Below are positions 17,856 to 27,387 of a stretch of 64,000 bases of DNA, in pieces. How positions within the stretch are numbered: position 1 is the first letter of the stretch; every line of letters starts with the position of its first letter. The translations under genes and the position numbers were made by a program. The notes under the pieces are model-generated. The model was given only the letters and a program-made list of their open reading frames with translations, searched no databases and was not told the origin of the DNA. The DNA is from Variovorax sp. TBS-050B (GTDB lineage Bacteria; Pseudomonadota; Gammaproteobacteria; Burkholderiales; Burkholderiaceae_C): contig NZ_JARXYR010000002.1 in NCBI RefSeq assembly GCF_029893635.1, positions 744,001-808,000 of the forward strand, given 5' to 3'.

Positions 17856-19645
17856 CCGACAACACCACCGGCGACCCGCAGGGCGCCATCACCCGGCGAC
17901 CGCTGGCCGAACTCCAGTTCCGCACCCACGACGGCGAGTCGCTGTTCTACCGCCACTGGCCCGCCACCGGCGGCGCGCGGCGCGGCGCGATCGTGCTGTT
18001 CCACCGCGGCCACGAGCACGGCGCGCGCATGGCGCACCTGGTCGACGAGCTCGACCTGCCCGATTTCGATTTCTTCGCCTGGGACGCCCGCGGCCACGGC
18101 CGCTCGCCGGGCCAGCGCGGCTACAGCCCGAGCTTCGCGACCTCGGTGCGCGACGTGCAGACCTTCGTGCAGCACATCGTCAGGGCGCACGGCGTGGCCG
18201 AGGCCGACATCCACGTCGTCGCGCAGAGCGTGGGCGCAGTGCTGGTCGCGACCTGGGCGCACGACTATGCGCCCAAGGTGCGCGGGCTCACGCTCGCCTC
18301 GCCGGCCTTCAAGGTCAAGCTCTACGTGCCGTTCGCGCGGCCGGGGCTGGCGCTGATGCACAGGCTGCGCGGCCTGTTCTTCGTCAACAGCTACGTGAAG
18401 GCCAAGTTCCTCACGCACGATCCCGCGCGGATCGCCAGCTACGAAAGCGATCCGCTGATCACGCGGCCGATCGCGGTCAACATCCTGCTCGGCCTGTACG
18501 AGGCGGCCGAGCGCGTGGTGGCCGACGCGCAGGCGATCACGCGGCCGGTGCAGCTGCTGATCTCGGGCGCGGACTGGGTGGTGCACCAGAAGCCCCAGCG
18601 CCAGTTCTTCGAGCGCCTGGGCAGCGCGGTCAAGACCAAGGTGGAGCTGCCGGGCTTCTTCCACGACACGCTCGGCGAGCGGGACCGCGCGAGCGCCGTG
18701 CAGTCGATCCGCGAATTCGTGCTGCAGCTGTTCGACGAACCGCCGGCGCCCGTGGACCTGCGCGCCGCGCATCTCGCCGGCCCGACCGCCGACGAATCGC
18801 GCGCGCTGGCCGAACCGCTGCCGGCGCTGTCGCCGCGCGGGCTCTACTGGTCGCTCACGCGCGCGGGGCTGCGCTTCGGCGGCACGCTCGCGAGCGGCGT
18901 GAAGCTCGGCCACGAGACCGGCTTCGACTCCGGCAGCACGCTCGACTACGTCTACCGCAACCAGGCGCAGGGCAAGGGCGCGCTGGGCCGCATGGTCGAC
19001 CGCAACTACCTCGACGCGATCGGCTGGCGCGGCATCCGGCAGCGCAAGATCCACGTCGAGGAGCTGCTGCGCATCGCGATGGAGCGGCTGGCCGAGATGC
19101 ACCGCGAGGTGCGCGTGATGGACATCGCCGCGGGCCATGGCCGCTACGTGCTCGACGCGGTGCTCGCGAGCCCCGTGAAGGCGAGTTCGATCCTGCTGCG
19201 CGACTACAGCGAGATCAACGTACGCGACGGCCGCGCGCTGATCGCCGAGAAGGGACTGGAGGACGTGGCGCAGTTCGTGCAGGCCGACGCCTTCGACCGC
19301 ATGAGCCTGGCGAGCGTGGTGCCGCGGCCCACGCTCGCGGTGGTCTCGGGCTTGTACGAGCTCTTCCCCGACAACGAGATGGTGCAGCGCTCGCTCGCGG
19401 GCGTGGGCGACGCGGTGGAAGACGGCGGCTACCTGGTCTACACCGGCCAGCCCTGGCATCCGCAGCTCGAGATGATCGCGCGCGCGCTCACCAGCCACCG
19501 CCAGGGCCAGGCCTGGGTGATGCGGCGCCGCACGCAGGCCGAGATGGACCAGCTCGTCGAGGAGGCGGGCTTCCGCAAGATCGACCAGCGCGTGGACGAG
19601 TGGGGCATCTTCACGGTCTCGCTCGCGGTTCGTACCGGCCACTGA
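17852..19645 (+). CDS. Alpha/beta hydrolase fused to SAM-dependent methyltransferase-like domain (YnbC-like)
   Basis: A 597-residue two-domain protein. Residues 1 to about 295 are an alpha/beta hydrolase of the monoacylglycerol-lipase kind: LFHRGHEHGARM is the oxyanion region and AQSVGA carries the nucleophile Ser at 126 in a variant AxSxG elbow. A catalytic His is likely in GFFHDTLGE. Residues from about 330 form a Rossmann methyltransferase-like domain, with the SAM motif VMDIAAGHGRY near 422-431. Size and domain order equal E. coli YnbC (585). The start overlaps the upstream stop. A role in acyl removal or headgroup methylation of a phospholipid is suggested by context only; no activity is established. 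Confidence 0.85.
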   Translation: MTDNTTGDPQGAITRRPLAELQFRTHDGESLFYRHWPATGGARRGAIVLFHRGHEHGARMAHLVDELDLPDFDFFAWDARGHGRSPGQRGYSPSFATSVRDVQTFVQHIVRAHGVAEADIHVVAQSVGAVLVATWAHDYAPKVRGLTLASPAFKVKLYVPFARPGLALMHRLRGLFFVNSYVKAKFLTHDPARIASYESDPLITRPIAVNILLGLYEAAERVVADAQAITRPVQLLISGADWVVHQKPQRQFFERLGSAVKTKVELPGFFHDTLGERDRASAVQSIREFVLQLFDEPPAPVDLRAAHLAGPTADESRALAEPLPALSPRGLYWSLTRAGLRFGGTLASGVKLGHETGFDSGSTLDYVYRNQAQGKGALGRMVDRNYLDAIGWRGIRQRKIHVEELLRIAMERLAEMHREVRVMDIAAGHGRYVLDAVLASPVKASSILLRDYSEINVRDGRALIAEKGLEDVAQFVQADAFDRMSLASVVPRPTLAVVSGLYELFPDNEMVQRSLAGVGDAVEDGGYLVYTGQPWHPQLEMIARALTSHRQGQAWVMRRRTQAEMDQLVEEAGFRKIDQRVDEWGIFTVSLAVRTGH

Positions 19646-19652
19646 ACGAGCG

Positions 19653-21002
19653 ATGCGCGCCTGGTTCGCCGCAAGACCGTGGAAGCGGGCCGCCGCCTGG
19701 CTGGTGCTGCTCGGGCCGCTCTTCTACCTGAGCTACGGCCTCGCGAACTGGTGGGCCACCACGCGGGCGCACGTGCCCTCGATGGTGTTCGCGTGGGAGC
19801 GGCAGGTGCCCTTCTGGCCGTGGACGATCTTTCCGTACTGGACGATCAATGTGTTCTACGCGCTGTCGCTGTTCCTCGCGCGCGACCGGCACACGCTCGA
19901 CCGCCACGGCGCGCGGCTGCTCACGGCCACGCTGGTCGCCTGCAGCTGCTTCGTGATCTGGCCGCTGCACTTCAGCTTCGGCCAGCCCGCGGTCGAAGGC
20001 GCGCCGGCCTTCCTGTTCGAGGCGCTGCGCGGCTTCGACCAGCCCTACAACCAGGCGCCTTCGCTGCACATCGCGCTCGCGGTCATCCTGTGGGACTGGT
20101 ACCGCCAGTTCCTGCGCGCGGCCTGGGCGCGCTGGGTGCTGCATGTGTGGGCCTTCGCGATCTGCGCCTCGGTGCTCACCACCTGGCAGCACCATTTCAT
20201 CGACATACCCACGGGCGCGCTGCTCGGCCTGTTCTGCATCTGGCTCTGGCCGCTGGCGCGCACGGTGTCGATGCCGCGCGCCTGGCGGCTCGCGCGCGAT
20301 CCGCAGCGCTGGAAGCTCGCGGGCTTCTATGCGGCGGGTGCGGCGGCGTGCCTCTCTCTGGGACTGGCGCTCGGCGGCATGGCGTTGTGGCTCGCCTGGC
20401 CGGCGGCCGCGCTCGCGCTGGTGGCGCTCAACTACGCCGGCTTCGGCGCCCGCGGCTTCCAGATGGACGGCGCCGGCCGCATGGGCTGGGCGGCGCGCTG
20501 GCTGTTCGCGCCCTACCGGCTCGGCGCCGCGGTCAACGCCTGGCTCTGGACGCGCAGGCTGCCCGCTGCGGTCGAGGTGGTGCCGGGGCTCCGGCTCGGC
20601 CGCGTGCCCACGCTCGCCGAATGGCAGGCGGCCGGCCGGCCGCGGCTGGTGAGCCTTTGCGCCGAACTGCAGTTGCCGCGCGTGGTGCCGCACGCGCGCT
20701 GCGTGCCGCTGCTCGACCTGGCCGTGCCGCCGCCGGTGCGGCTGCGGCGCGCGGCGGCGGTCATCGAAGGCCAGCGCCGCGCGGCGGCAGGCGGCCCGGT
20801 GTGGGTCTGCTGCGCGCTCGGCTTCTCGCGCAGCGCCGCCGCGGTGATCGCCTGGCTCGGCCGCTACGGCGACGGCGGCGGCCTCGCGCAGGCCGAAGCC
20901 ACCGTGCGCCGTGCACGGCCCCAGATCGTGCTGCGGCCGGCCTGGCGCGTGTCGCTCGCGCCGCCCGACGCGGCCGCTTCGGGCGCAACGCCGCATGAAT
21001 GA
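19653..21002 (+). CDS. Membrane phosphatase with PAP2 and dual-specificity phosphatase domains (YnbD-like)
   Basis: A 449-residue protein. The N-terminal ~230 residues hold about six membrane helices and a PAP2 lipid-phosphatase site: APSLHIAL with Ser137 and His139, then HHFIDIPTG with His180 and Asp184. The C-terminal domain (about 315-440) is a cytoplasmic dual-specificity phosphatase with CCALGFSRS, a CX5R site (Cys387 to Arg393). The same two-phosphatase fusion defines E. coli YnbD (430). The first half probably removes phosphate from phosphatidate or a phosphatidyl-alcohol phosphate. Its 3' end overlaps the next gene by eight bases. Confidence 0.87.
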   Translation: MRAWFAARPWKRAAAWLVLLGPLFYLSYGLANWWATTRAHVPSMVFAWERQVPFWPWTIFPYWTINVFYALSLFLARDRHTLDRHGARLLTATLVACSCFVIWPLHFSFGQPAVEGAPAFLFEALRGFDQPYNQAPSLHIALAVILWDWYRQFLRAAWARWVLHVWAFAICASVLTTWQHHFIDIPTGALLGLFCIWLWPLARTVSMPRAWRLARDPQRWKLAGFYAAGAAACLSLGLALGGMALWLAWPAAALALVALNYAGFGARGFQMDGAGRMGWAARWLFAPYRLGAAVNAWLWTRRLPAAVEVVPGLRLGRVPTLAEWQAAGRPRLVSLCAELQLPRVVPHARCVPLLDLAVPPPVRLRRAAAVIEGQRRAAAGGPVWVCCALGFSRSAAAVIAWLGRYGDGGGLAQAEATVRRARPQIVLRPAWRVSLAPPDAAASGATPHE

Positions 21003-21435
21003 CACCGACCGCGCCACCTGCCGCGCCCTGGCCGGGCTGCTGCGCGCAGCCGGCGTGCTCGCGGGCTGGGGCTTCGCGCTGAGCGCGATCTCGGCACTGG
21101 TGCTGGCGCTCACGCTGCGCTCGCTGCCCGCCACGCCGAGCATGGCCTTCGGCGCGGTCGCGATCCTGGGCGCGCTCGAACGCTACTTCGCCTTCCGCCT
21201 GCGGCTCGACCGCGCGCTGTTCGACGACCTCGCGCGCGGCGCCATCGCATCGCTCGATGCGCTCGACCAGGCGCTCGACCGCCTCGGGCTGCGCAACGCG
21301 CCATCCACCGCATCCGCGCGGCCGCTGGCCGACCGCGTGCTCGGCACCCGCCAGCTGCTGCAGCGCCACGCGATCGTCGTGGCCTGCCAGAGCGCGATGT
21401 TCCTGCTCGCCCTCATGACACAGGACCTCACTTGA
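20995..21435 (+). CDS. Small two-helix membrane protein in the lipid operon, unknown function
   Basis: A 146-residue protein I do not recognise. It has two hydrophobic segments near the N-terminus (residues ~18-60: GVLAGWGFALSAISALVLAL and SMAFGAVAILGAL), an amphipathic middle rich in Leu, Asp and Arg (RLRLDRALFDDLARG), and a final hydrophobic stretch (VVACQSAMFLLALM). No catalytic motif is visible. The ATG at 20995 overlaps the phosphatase stop, and its own TGA is embedded in TTGA, the probable original start of the acyltransferase gene. E. coli ynbABCD lacks this component. It may be a scaffold for the membrane enzymes on both sides. Confidence 0.7.
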   Translation: MNDTDRATCRALAGLLRAAGVLAGWGFALSAISALVLALTLRSLPATPSMAFGAVAILGALERYFAFRLRLDRALFDDLARGAIASLDALDQALDRLGLRNAPSTASARPLADRVLGTRQLLQRHAIVVACQSAMFLLALMTQDLT

Positions 21436-21562
21436 ATCCAGACGACTTCTCCGCCAGGGCACCCGCGCCCTCCTCTTCCGCCGCCGGCCCGGCATCGCGC
21501 GGCGCGCGCTCGCCCTGGCGGCGGGCAAGCTGATCATCGGCGCGGCCGGGCTGCTGACCGGC

Positions 21563-22168
21563 GTGCGCGGAATCTGGTCCGGCACCAGCCCGAAGGCCGA
21601 GCAGACGCTCTACTTCGCCAACCACACGAGCCACGGCGACTTCGTGCTGCTCTGGGCCACGCTGCCGCCCGACCTGCGCGCGCTCACGCGGCCGGTCGCG
21701 GGGCTGGACTACTGGATGGCCTCGAAGCTGCGGCAGTTCATCGGCGTGGACGTGTTCAACGCGCTGATGATCCGGCGCGACGGCACGGGCCAGGGCGAGA
21801 ACCCGGTCGAGCAGATGAAGGCCGCGCTCGAGTCCGGCGACTCGCTGATCATGTTTCCCGAGGGCACGCGCAACACCGGCGACGAGATCCTGCTGCCGCT
21901 CAAGAGCGGGCTCTATCACCTAGCGCGCGCCTGCCCCAACGTGCGGCTGGTGCCGGTGTGGATCGAGAACCTGAAGCGCGTGCTGCCCAAGGGCACGCTG
22001 GTGCCGATCCCGCTGGCCTGCACGGTGCGCTACGGCGCGCCCGTGGTGCTGGCCGAGGGCGAGGACAAGGCCGGTTTCCTGGCGCGTGCGCGCGCCGCGA
22101 TGCTGGACCTGCGGCCCGAATACGACCGCGGCGAAGACGCCGCCGGAAGCGCGCGGAGCGCCGCATGA
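21563..22168 (+). CDS. 1-acylglycerol-3-phosphate O-acyltransferase-like protein (PlsC family), probably 5'-frameshifted
   Basis: A PlsC-type acyltransferase. The catalytic NHTSHGD (NHxxxxD) lies at residues ~19-25 and the glycerophosphate motif FPEGTRN near 97. Members acylate lysophospholipids at the inner membrane. The first usable start in this frame is a GTG at 21563, giving only 201 residues and almost nothing before the active site. Upstream, a TTG at 21432 overlaps the previous stop (TTGA) and reads LNPDDFSARA. If one base is restored near 21459, that reading continues without stops into TRALLFRRRPGIARRALALAAGKL and the rest of the protein, 245 residues in all. A one-base deletion or sequence error is therefore likely. 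The 3' end overlaps the CdsA-like gene. Confidence 0.75.
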   Translation: MRGIWSGTSPKAEQTLYFANHTSHGDFVLLWATLPPDLRALTRPVAGLDYWMASKLRQFIGVDVFNALMIRRDGTGQGENPVEQMKAALESGDSLIMFPEGTRNTGDEILLPLKSGLYHLARACPNVRLVPVWIENLKRVLPKGTLVPIPLACTVRYGAPVVLAEGEDKAGFLARARAAMLDLRPEYDRGEDAAGSARSAA

Positions 22169-23124
22169 CCGCGAGCCTCTCTCCCTTCGCGCAGACCACG
22201 CTGCAGCTCTTCGGCGGCGTGCTCGGGGTGCTGCTGCTCGCCTCGGCCATCGGCGCCGCGCTCAAGTGGCGCGTGGCGCACGGCCAGCCGCATTCGGTGA
22301 TCGACAACCTCAATGCGCGCGTCAACGCCTGGTGGGTGATGGTGGCGGCCATCGGCCTCGCCTTCGCCTTCGGCAAGGGCGGCGTGATCGTGCTCTTCTA
22401 CCTGATCTCGTTCTACGCGCTGCGCGAGTTCATCAGCCTCGCCTACACCCGCCGCGGCGACCACCACGCGATCGCGGCGGCCTTCTACATCGGCCTGCCG
22501 GTGCAGTACTTCCTGGTGTGGATCGAGTGGTACGGGCTCTATTCGATCTTCATTCCGGTCTACGCCTTCCTGGTGCTGCCGATCCTCGCGGCCGTGGGCG
22601 GCGACACGCAGCGCTTTCTGGAGCGCACCTCCAAGATCCAGTGGGGGCTGATGGTGTGCGTGTTCTGCATCAGCCACGTGCCGGCGCTGCTCACGCTGCA
22701 GATCCCGGGCTTCGAAGGGCGCAACCTGCTCTTGATCGCCTTCCTCGTGATCGTGGTGCAGGGCAGCGACGTGCTGCAGTACGTGTGGGGCAAGCTGTTC
22801 GGCAAGCGCAAGGTCGCGCCCGAACTGTCTCCGTCCAAGACCTGGGAGGGCCTGGTCGGCGGCATCGCGAGCGCCACCGCGCTCGGCGCCGCGCTCTACT
22901 GGGCCACGCCCTTCAACCCGTGGCAGGCCGCGCTGATGTCGCTGACGATCTGCCTGATGGGCTTCTTCGGCGGGCTCGTGATGTCCGCCATCAAGCGCGA
23001 CCGCGGCGTGAAGGACTGGGGTTCGATGATCGAGGGCCACGGCGGCATGCTCGACCGCCTCGATTCGGTGATCTTCGCGGCGCCGATCTACTTCCACGCG
23101 CTGCGCTACTGGTGGGTGCCCTGA
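22165..23124 (+). CDS. Phosphatidate cytidylyltransferase family protein (CdsA/YnbB-like)
   Basis: A 319-residue polytopic membrane enzyme with about eight helices. The CdsA signature is split between SPSKTWEGLVGG and DRGVKDWGSMIEGHGGMLDRLDS near the C-terminus; the paired acidic residues coordinate Mg. The reaction is CTP + phosphatidate to CDP-diacylglycerol, the activated donor used by the CDP-alcohol transferase five genes upstream. The ATG overlaps the acyltransferase stop (ATGA). It ends the operon. Because it belongs to the ynb-like set, it is more likely an accessory CDP-DAG synthase (YnbB-like) than the essential housekeeping CdsA, but sequence alone does not settle this. Confidence 0.86.
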   Translation: MTASLSPFAQTTLQLFGGVLGVLLLASAIGAALKWRVAHGQPHSVIDNLNARVNAWWVMVAAIGLAFAFGKGGVIVLFYLISFYALREFISLAYTRRGDHHAIAAAFYIGLPVQYFLVWIEWYGLYSIFIPVYAFLVLPILAAVGGDTQRFLERTSKIQWGLMVCVFCISHVPALLTLQIPGFEGRNLLLIAFLVIVVQGSDVLQYVWGKLFGKRKVAPELSPSKTWEGLVGGIASATALGAALYWATPFNPWQAALMSLTICLMGFFGGLVMSAIKRDRGVKDWGSMIEGHGGMLDRLDSVIFAAPIYFHALRYWWVP

Positions 23125-23135
23125 GGGCGCCGCCG

Positions 23136-23708
23136 CTATTTCGCGAGCGCCTTCAGCGCCAGCTTGATGCCGTCGCTCACCGTCACGTCCTTCGGCAGCG
23201 CCTTGAGCGCCGCGGCGGCCTCCTTGTCGCTGTAGCCCAGCGCCACCAGCGCCTGCAGGATGTCGGCCTGGGCGTCGCTGGCGGCATGCGCCGGCAGGCC
23301 GATGTCGGCGCCGAGCTTGCCCTTGAGCTCGAGCAGCAGCCGCTCGGCCGTCTTCTTGCCGATGCCCGGGATCTTCACCAGCCGGCCGAGCTCCTGCGTG
23401 GTGATGGCCTGCGACAGCTCGCCCACGCTCATGCCCGAGAGCACGCCCAGCGCGGTGCGCGGGCCCACGCCGGTGATCTTGATGAGCTGGCGGAAGGCCG
23501 CGCGCTCCTCGGCGCTGCCGAAGCCGTAGAGGATCTGCGCATCCTCGCGCACCACGAAGTGGGTGAGCAGCGAGACCTTCGCGCCGACGTTGGGCAGGTT
23601 GTAGAAGGTGCTCATCGGCACGTCGACCTCGTAGCCGACGCCGTTGCAGTCGACCACCACCTGCGGCGGATTGCGTTCCGCCAGCGTGCCCGTGAGTTTG
23701 CCTATCAT
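23136..23708 (-). CDS. ruvA: Holliday junction DNA-binding protein RuvA
   Basis: A 190-residue protein that binds Holliday junctions as a tetramer and loads RuvB. It begins MIGKLTGTL, has the OB-fold domain I (1-62), a double helix-hairpin-helix domain II with [15 protein letters not shown] and [17 protein letters not shown], and the flexible C-terminal domain III with [16 protein letters not shown] that contacts RuvB. The ATG at 23708 gives the usual length; the frame open upstream is spurious. It converges on the lipid operon, 11 bases away, and is divergent from ybeZ. Confidence 0.96.
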   Translation of the reverse strand: MIGKLTGTLAERNPPQVVVDCNGVGYEVDVPMSTFYNLPNVGAKVSLLTHFVVREDAQILYGFGSAEERAAFRQLIKITGVGPRTALGVLSGMSVGELSQAITTQELGRLVKIPGIGKKTAERLLLELKGKLGADIGLPAHAASDAQADILQALVALGYSDKEAAAALKALPKDVTVSDGIKLALKALAK

Positions 23709-23821
23709 TGGCCCACCCCCGTTGCTTGCCGGTTCCGCGGTGTTCCCCGGTTCGGATCGCGTCTCTTCGAGAATGGTCGGTCTTGCATGGGTTGCCAATA
23801 AAAGATGGAAATGGAAACCGC

Positions 23822-24769
23822 GTGATTCTGCGACACACCTTCACCCCCCTGAACAACACGCGTCTGGGCCACCTGTGCGGCGCGCTGGACGCGCACCTGC
23901 GCCGCATCGAGGAAGCGCTGGGCGTGAAGATCGCTCACCGCCACGAGCAGTTCAAGGTCGACGGCCCCAAGGCCGCCGCGCAGCGCGCGATGGACGTGCT
24001 GCAGGCCCTGTACGAGATCGCCCAGCGTCCGATCGACCCGGCCGTGGTGCAGCTCACCCTCGCGGGCGACGGCTCCATGCTCGAGGGCGAGGAGGACGCG
24101 CCGATGCTCGTCACCCGCCGCGCCGACCTGCGCGCGCGCACGCCGACGCAGGCGCGCTACCTCGACAACATCGCGAAGCACGACATCACCTTCGGCATCG
24201 GCCCGGCCGGCACCGGCAAGACCTACCTCGCGGTGGCCTGCGCGGTCGACGCGCTGGAGCGCGCCGCGGTGCAGCGCATCGTGCTCACGCGCCCGGCCGT
24301 GGAAGCCGGCGAGCGCCTCGGCTTCCTGCCCGGCGACCTGACGCAGAAGGTCGATCCGTACCTGCGGCCGCTGTACGACGCGCTCTACGACCTGATGGGC
24401 TTCGACAAGGTGCAGAAGGCCTTCGAGCGCAACGCGCTCGAGATCGCGCCGCTGGCCTTCATGCGCGGTCGCACGCTGAACAACGCCTTCGTGATCCTCG
24501 ACGAGGCGCAGAACACCACGCCCGAGCAGATGAAGATGTTCCTCACGCGCATCGGCTTCGGCGCCAAGGCCGTGGTCACCGGCGACGTGAGCCAGATCGA
24601 CCTGCCCAAGCAGCAGCTCAGCGGATTGATCGATGCCGAGCGGGTGCTCAAGCGCGTGAACGGCATCGCGACCACCCATTTCACGAGCGCCGACGTGGTG
24701 CGGCATCCGCTGGTGGCGAAGATCGTCGACGCCTACGACAGCCAGCGCAAGCGCGCGGGCGGGCACTGA
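23822..24769 (+). CDS. ybeZ: PhoH-family ATPase (YbeZ type)
   Basis: A 315-residue cytoplasmic P-loop ATPase. Walker A is [11 protein letters not shown] near residue 127 and Walker B is [11 protein letters not shown]. An N-terminal KH-like region (about 1-90) with [17 protein letters not shown] suggests RNA binding, as in the YbeZ branch. A GTG at 23822 preceded by GGAAA is the best start; longer versions begin inside the ruvA region. ybeY follows one base after its stop. The YbeZ-YbeY pair is conserved and linked to ribosome maturation and quality control, so this is the paralogue tied to YbeY, not the phosphate-starvation PhoH. Confidence 0.9.
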   Translation: MILRHTFTPLNNTRLGHLCGALDAHLRRIEEALGVKIAHRHEQFKVDGPKAAAQRAMDVLQALYEIAQRPIDPAVVQLTLAGDGSMLEGEEDAPMLVTRRADLRARTPTQARYLDNIAKHDITFGIGPAGTGKTYLAVACAVDALERAAVQRIVLTRPAVEAGERLGFLPGDLTQKVDPYLRPLYDALYDLMGFDKVQKAFERNALEIAPLAFMRGRTLNNAFVILDEAQNTTPEQMKMFLTRIGFGAKAVVTGDVSQIDLPKQQLSGLIDAERVLKRVNGIATTHFTSADVVRHPLVAKIVDAYDSQRKRAGGH

Positions 24770-24770
24770 G

Positions 24771-25235
24771 ATGGCGCTTCCCGCACTTTCGCTGTCGCTG
24801 CAGTTCGGCCGCTTCCAGGGCGCCGACCGCCATCGCGCCGCGCTGCCGCGCCACGGCGTCGCCCGCTGCATCCGCCACGCGCTCGACGCCGATGCGGAGA
24901 TCACCGTGCGCATCGTCGATGCCGACGAGGGCCAGCGCCTGAACCGCGAGTTCCGCGGCAAGGACTACGCAACCAACGTGCTGACCTTCGACTACGCCCA
25001 GAGCCCCGTGGTGATGGCCGACCTGGTGCTGTGCGCGCCGGTGGTCGCCGCCGAGGCGAAGCAGGAACGCAAGACGCTCGCCGCCCACTACGCGCACCTG
25101 CTCGTGCACGGCACGCTCCACGCGCAGGGCTGGGACCACGAGACCGGCGAGGCCGATGCCGAGGCCATGGAAGCGCGCGAGATCGAGATCCTCGCCGGGC
25201 TGGGCATCCGCAATCCCTACCGCCAGGGCGCCTGA
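24771..25235 (+). CDS. ybeY: Endoribonuclease YbeY (rRNA maturation)
   Basis: A 154-residue zinc-dependent RNase acting in 16S rRNA 3'-end maturation and ribosome quality control. The metal motif [12 protein letters not shown] matches the invariant HGxLHLxGxDH block with its three histidines. Upstream [17 protein letters not shown] is the second conserved region. Length is typical (about 155). It directly follows ybeZ with a single base between, and the methyltransferase gene starts two bases after its stop, so the three are one operon. Confidence 0.95.
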   Translation: MALPALSLSLQFGRFQGADRHRAALPRHGVARCIRHALDADAEITVRIVDADEGQRLNREFRGKDYATNVLTFDYAQSPVVMADLVLCAPVVAAEAKQERKTLAAHYAHLLVHGTLHAQGWDHETGEADAEAMEAREIEILAGLGIRNPYRQGA

Positions 25236-25237
25236 CG

Positions 25238-25870
25238 ATGTCGTTGCAAGGCAATCCCGACGACTGGCTGCCGCGCTGGCTGCCGCACCTGCGCGAGAGC
25301 GTGCGGGCGGCGAACGGCGCACCGGTGCTCGAACTCGGCTGCGGCACCGGCCGCGACACCGAAACGCTCGTGGCGGCCGGCCTGCCGGTGGTGGCCGTCG
25401 AGCTGCTGCCGAGCCAGCTCGAACAGGCGCGCGAACGGGTGCGCGCGGGCGCGGTCTTCCACCAGCAGGACCTCCGGGCGCCGTTCCCGATCGGCGCGCA
25501 CGGACCGGGCGAGGTGGGCGCGGTGCTCGCGAGCCTGTCGCTGCACTACTTCAGCTGGCCCGAGACGCTGACGCTCGCGGCGCGCATCCGCCATGCGCTC
25601 GCGCCGGGCGGACTGCTGCTGTGCCGCCTGAACTCGGTGCGCGACGTGCATCACGGCGCCGGCGGCGACCATCCGCGCATCGATCCGGCCGACCCCGACT
25701 TCCTGCGCGTCGACGGCTGGGACAAGCGCTTCTTCGACCGCGCGGCCGTCGAGCGGATGTTCGCCGCGGGATGGGAATGGATCGGCCTGGAGGAGCGCAC
25801 CGTCATGCGCTACGAAATGCCCAAGGTGCTCTGGGAGGCCGTGCTGCGGCGGACGCCCGACCCGGCCTGA
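25238..25870 (+). CDS. Class I SAM-dependent methyltransferase, substrate unknown
   Basis: A 210-residue methyltransferase. The SAM-binding motif VLELGCGTGRDTETL is at residues ~30-44, followed by an acidic residue in VVAVELLPSQL. Motif post-I is HQQDLRAPFP, and ALAPGGLLLCRLNSV marks the end of the Rossmann core. No substrate-recognition domain is added. It is encoded immediately after ybeY, so a role around RNA or ribosomes is possible but nothing in the protein shows it. It ends 14 bases from the convergent dtd gene. Confidence 0.82.
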   Translation: MSLQGNPDDWLPRWLPHLRESVRAANGAPVLELGCGTGRDTETLVAAGLPVVAVELLPSQLEQARERVRAGAVFHQQDLRAPFPIGAHGPGEVGAVLASLSLHYFSWPETLTLAARIRHALAPGGLLLCRLNSVRDVHHGAGGDHPRIDPADPDFLRVDGWDKRFFDRAAVERMFAAGWEWIGLEERTVMRYEMPKVLWEAVLRRTPDPA

Positions 25871-25884
25871 GGGCCGCGCGCGGC

Positions 25885-26321
<437 letters not shown>

Positions 26322-26325
<4 letters not shown>

Positions 26326-27236
26326 CCGTTCTTCTCTTCGAGTTGATTGGCCCGCGCCTCCATGCCCAGCGGCAGCAGCTGGATCGTCACGCGCAGGCCG
26401 GGCACCGCGTCCATCAGCGCCTGTTCGAGCTCGTCGCGCATGGCCGCGGCATGCTGCAGCGTCCATTCGCCGGGCACGTGCATGTGCAGGTCGGCGAAGC
26501 GGCGCTGTCCCGCGCGCCGCGTCACCATGTCGTCGAAGCGGACGCGCGCGCCCTCGGGCAGCCGCGCCGCGAAGCGGTCGAGCGTGGCGCGCAGCGTGGC
26601 GATGGTTTCGGGATCGAGGGCCTCGTCCATCAGCCCCTGCGACGAGCGCCAGACCAGCCGCACGCCTTCGCGCACGATGTTGAGCGCCACGCCGATGGCC
26701 AGCAAGGGGTCGAGCCAGAGCCAGCCGCTGAAATGGACGGCGACGATGCCGACCAGCACGGCGGCGGACGTCCACACGTCGGTCATCAGGTGGCGCGCAT
26801 CGGCTTCGAGCGCGATCGAGCGGTGCGTCCGCGCCGCGCGGAACAACGCGAACGCCAGGGCCGCATTGAAGACCGAACTGAGCACCGAGAGCCCGAGCCC
26901 CCAGCCGAGCTGCTCCAGGGGCTGCGGCGAAAGCAGCCGCTGCACCGAGACCCAGAGAATGGCCGCCGCGGCCCCGACGATCAGGATGCCTTCGAAGCCC
27001 GACGAGAAATACTCGGCCTTGTGGTGGCCGTACGGATGGTCCTCGTCGGCCGGCCGCGCCGCCACCGTCACCATCGCCAGCGCGAACATGGCGCTGGCCA
27101 GATTGACGAAGGACTCCATGGCATCGGAAATGAGGCCCATCGAGTTCGTCAGGTAGCCCGCCAGTCCCTTGAGCAGGATCGTGGCCAGCGCCACCACGAC
27201 GGACACGCGCAGAAGCGTCGCGGGAGCAAGGTTCAT
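26322..27236 (-). CDS. Cation diffusion facilitator family transporter (FieF-like)
   Basis: A 304-residue inner-membrane protein with about six helices and a C-terminal cytoplasmic domain. Metal-site residues appear as [15 protein letters not shown] (DxxxN/S type) in helix 2 and [16 protein letters not shown] (HxxxD) in helix 5; [13 protein letters not shown] is the inter-helix signature. Unlike dmeF at 15050-16018 it has no His-rich loop. The family exports Zn, Fe(II) or Mn by proton exchange; the metal is not readable here. It begins 151 bases from the divergent FecR gene and is coupled to dtd at its 3' end. Confidence 0.87.
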
Positions 27237-27387
27237 TCGGCGCGATCGAAGACAGAGGCCCGAAAAGACCGCAAAAATGTGGGAAAAGGTCTCATATCAC
27301 GGCTGAATTATCGAATGGGGGTCCCACGCACCGCACGCCAGACGTAATATTTGTGAATTCGCGAAAAAAATCACAGTAGAAAGTGAA

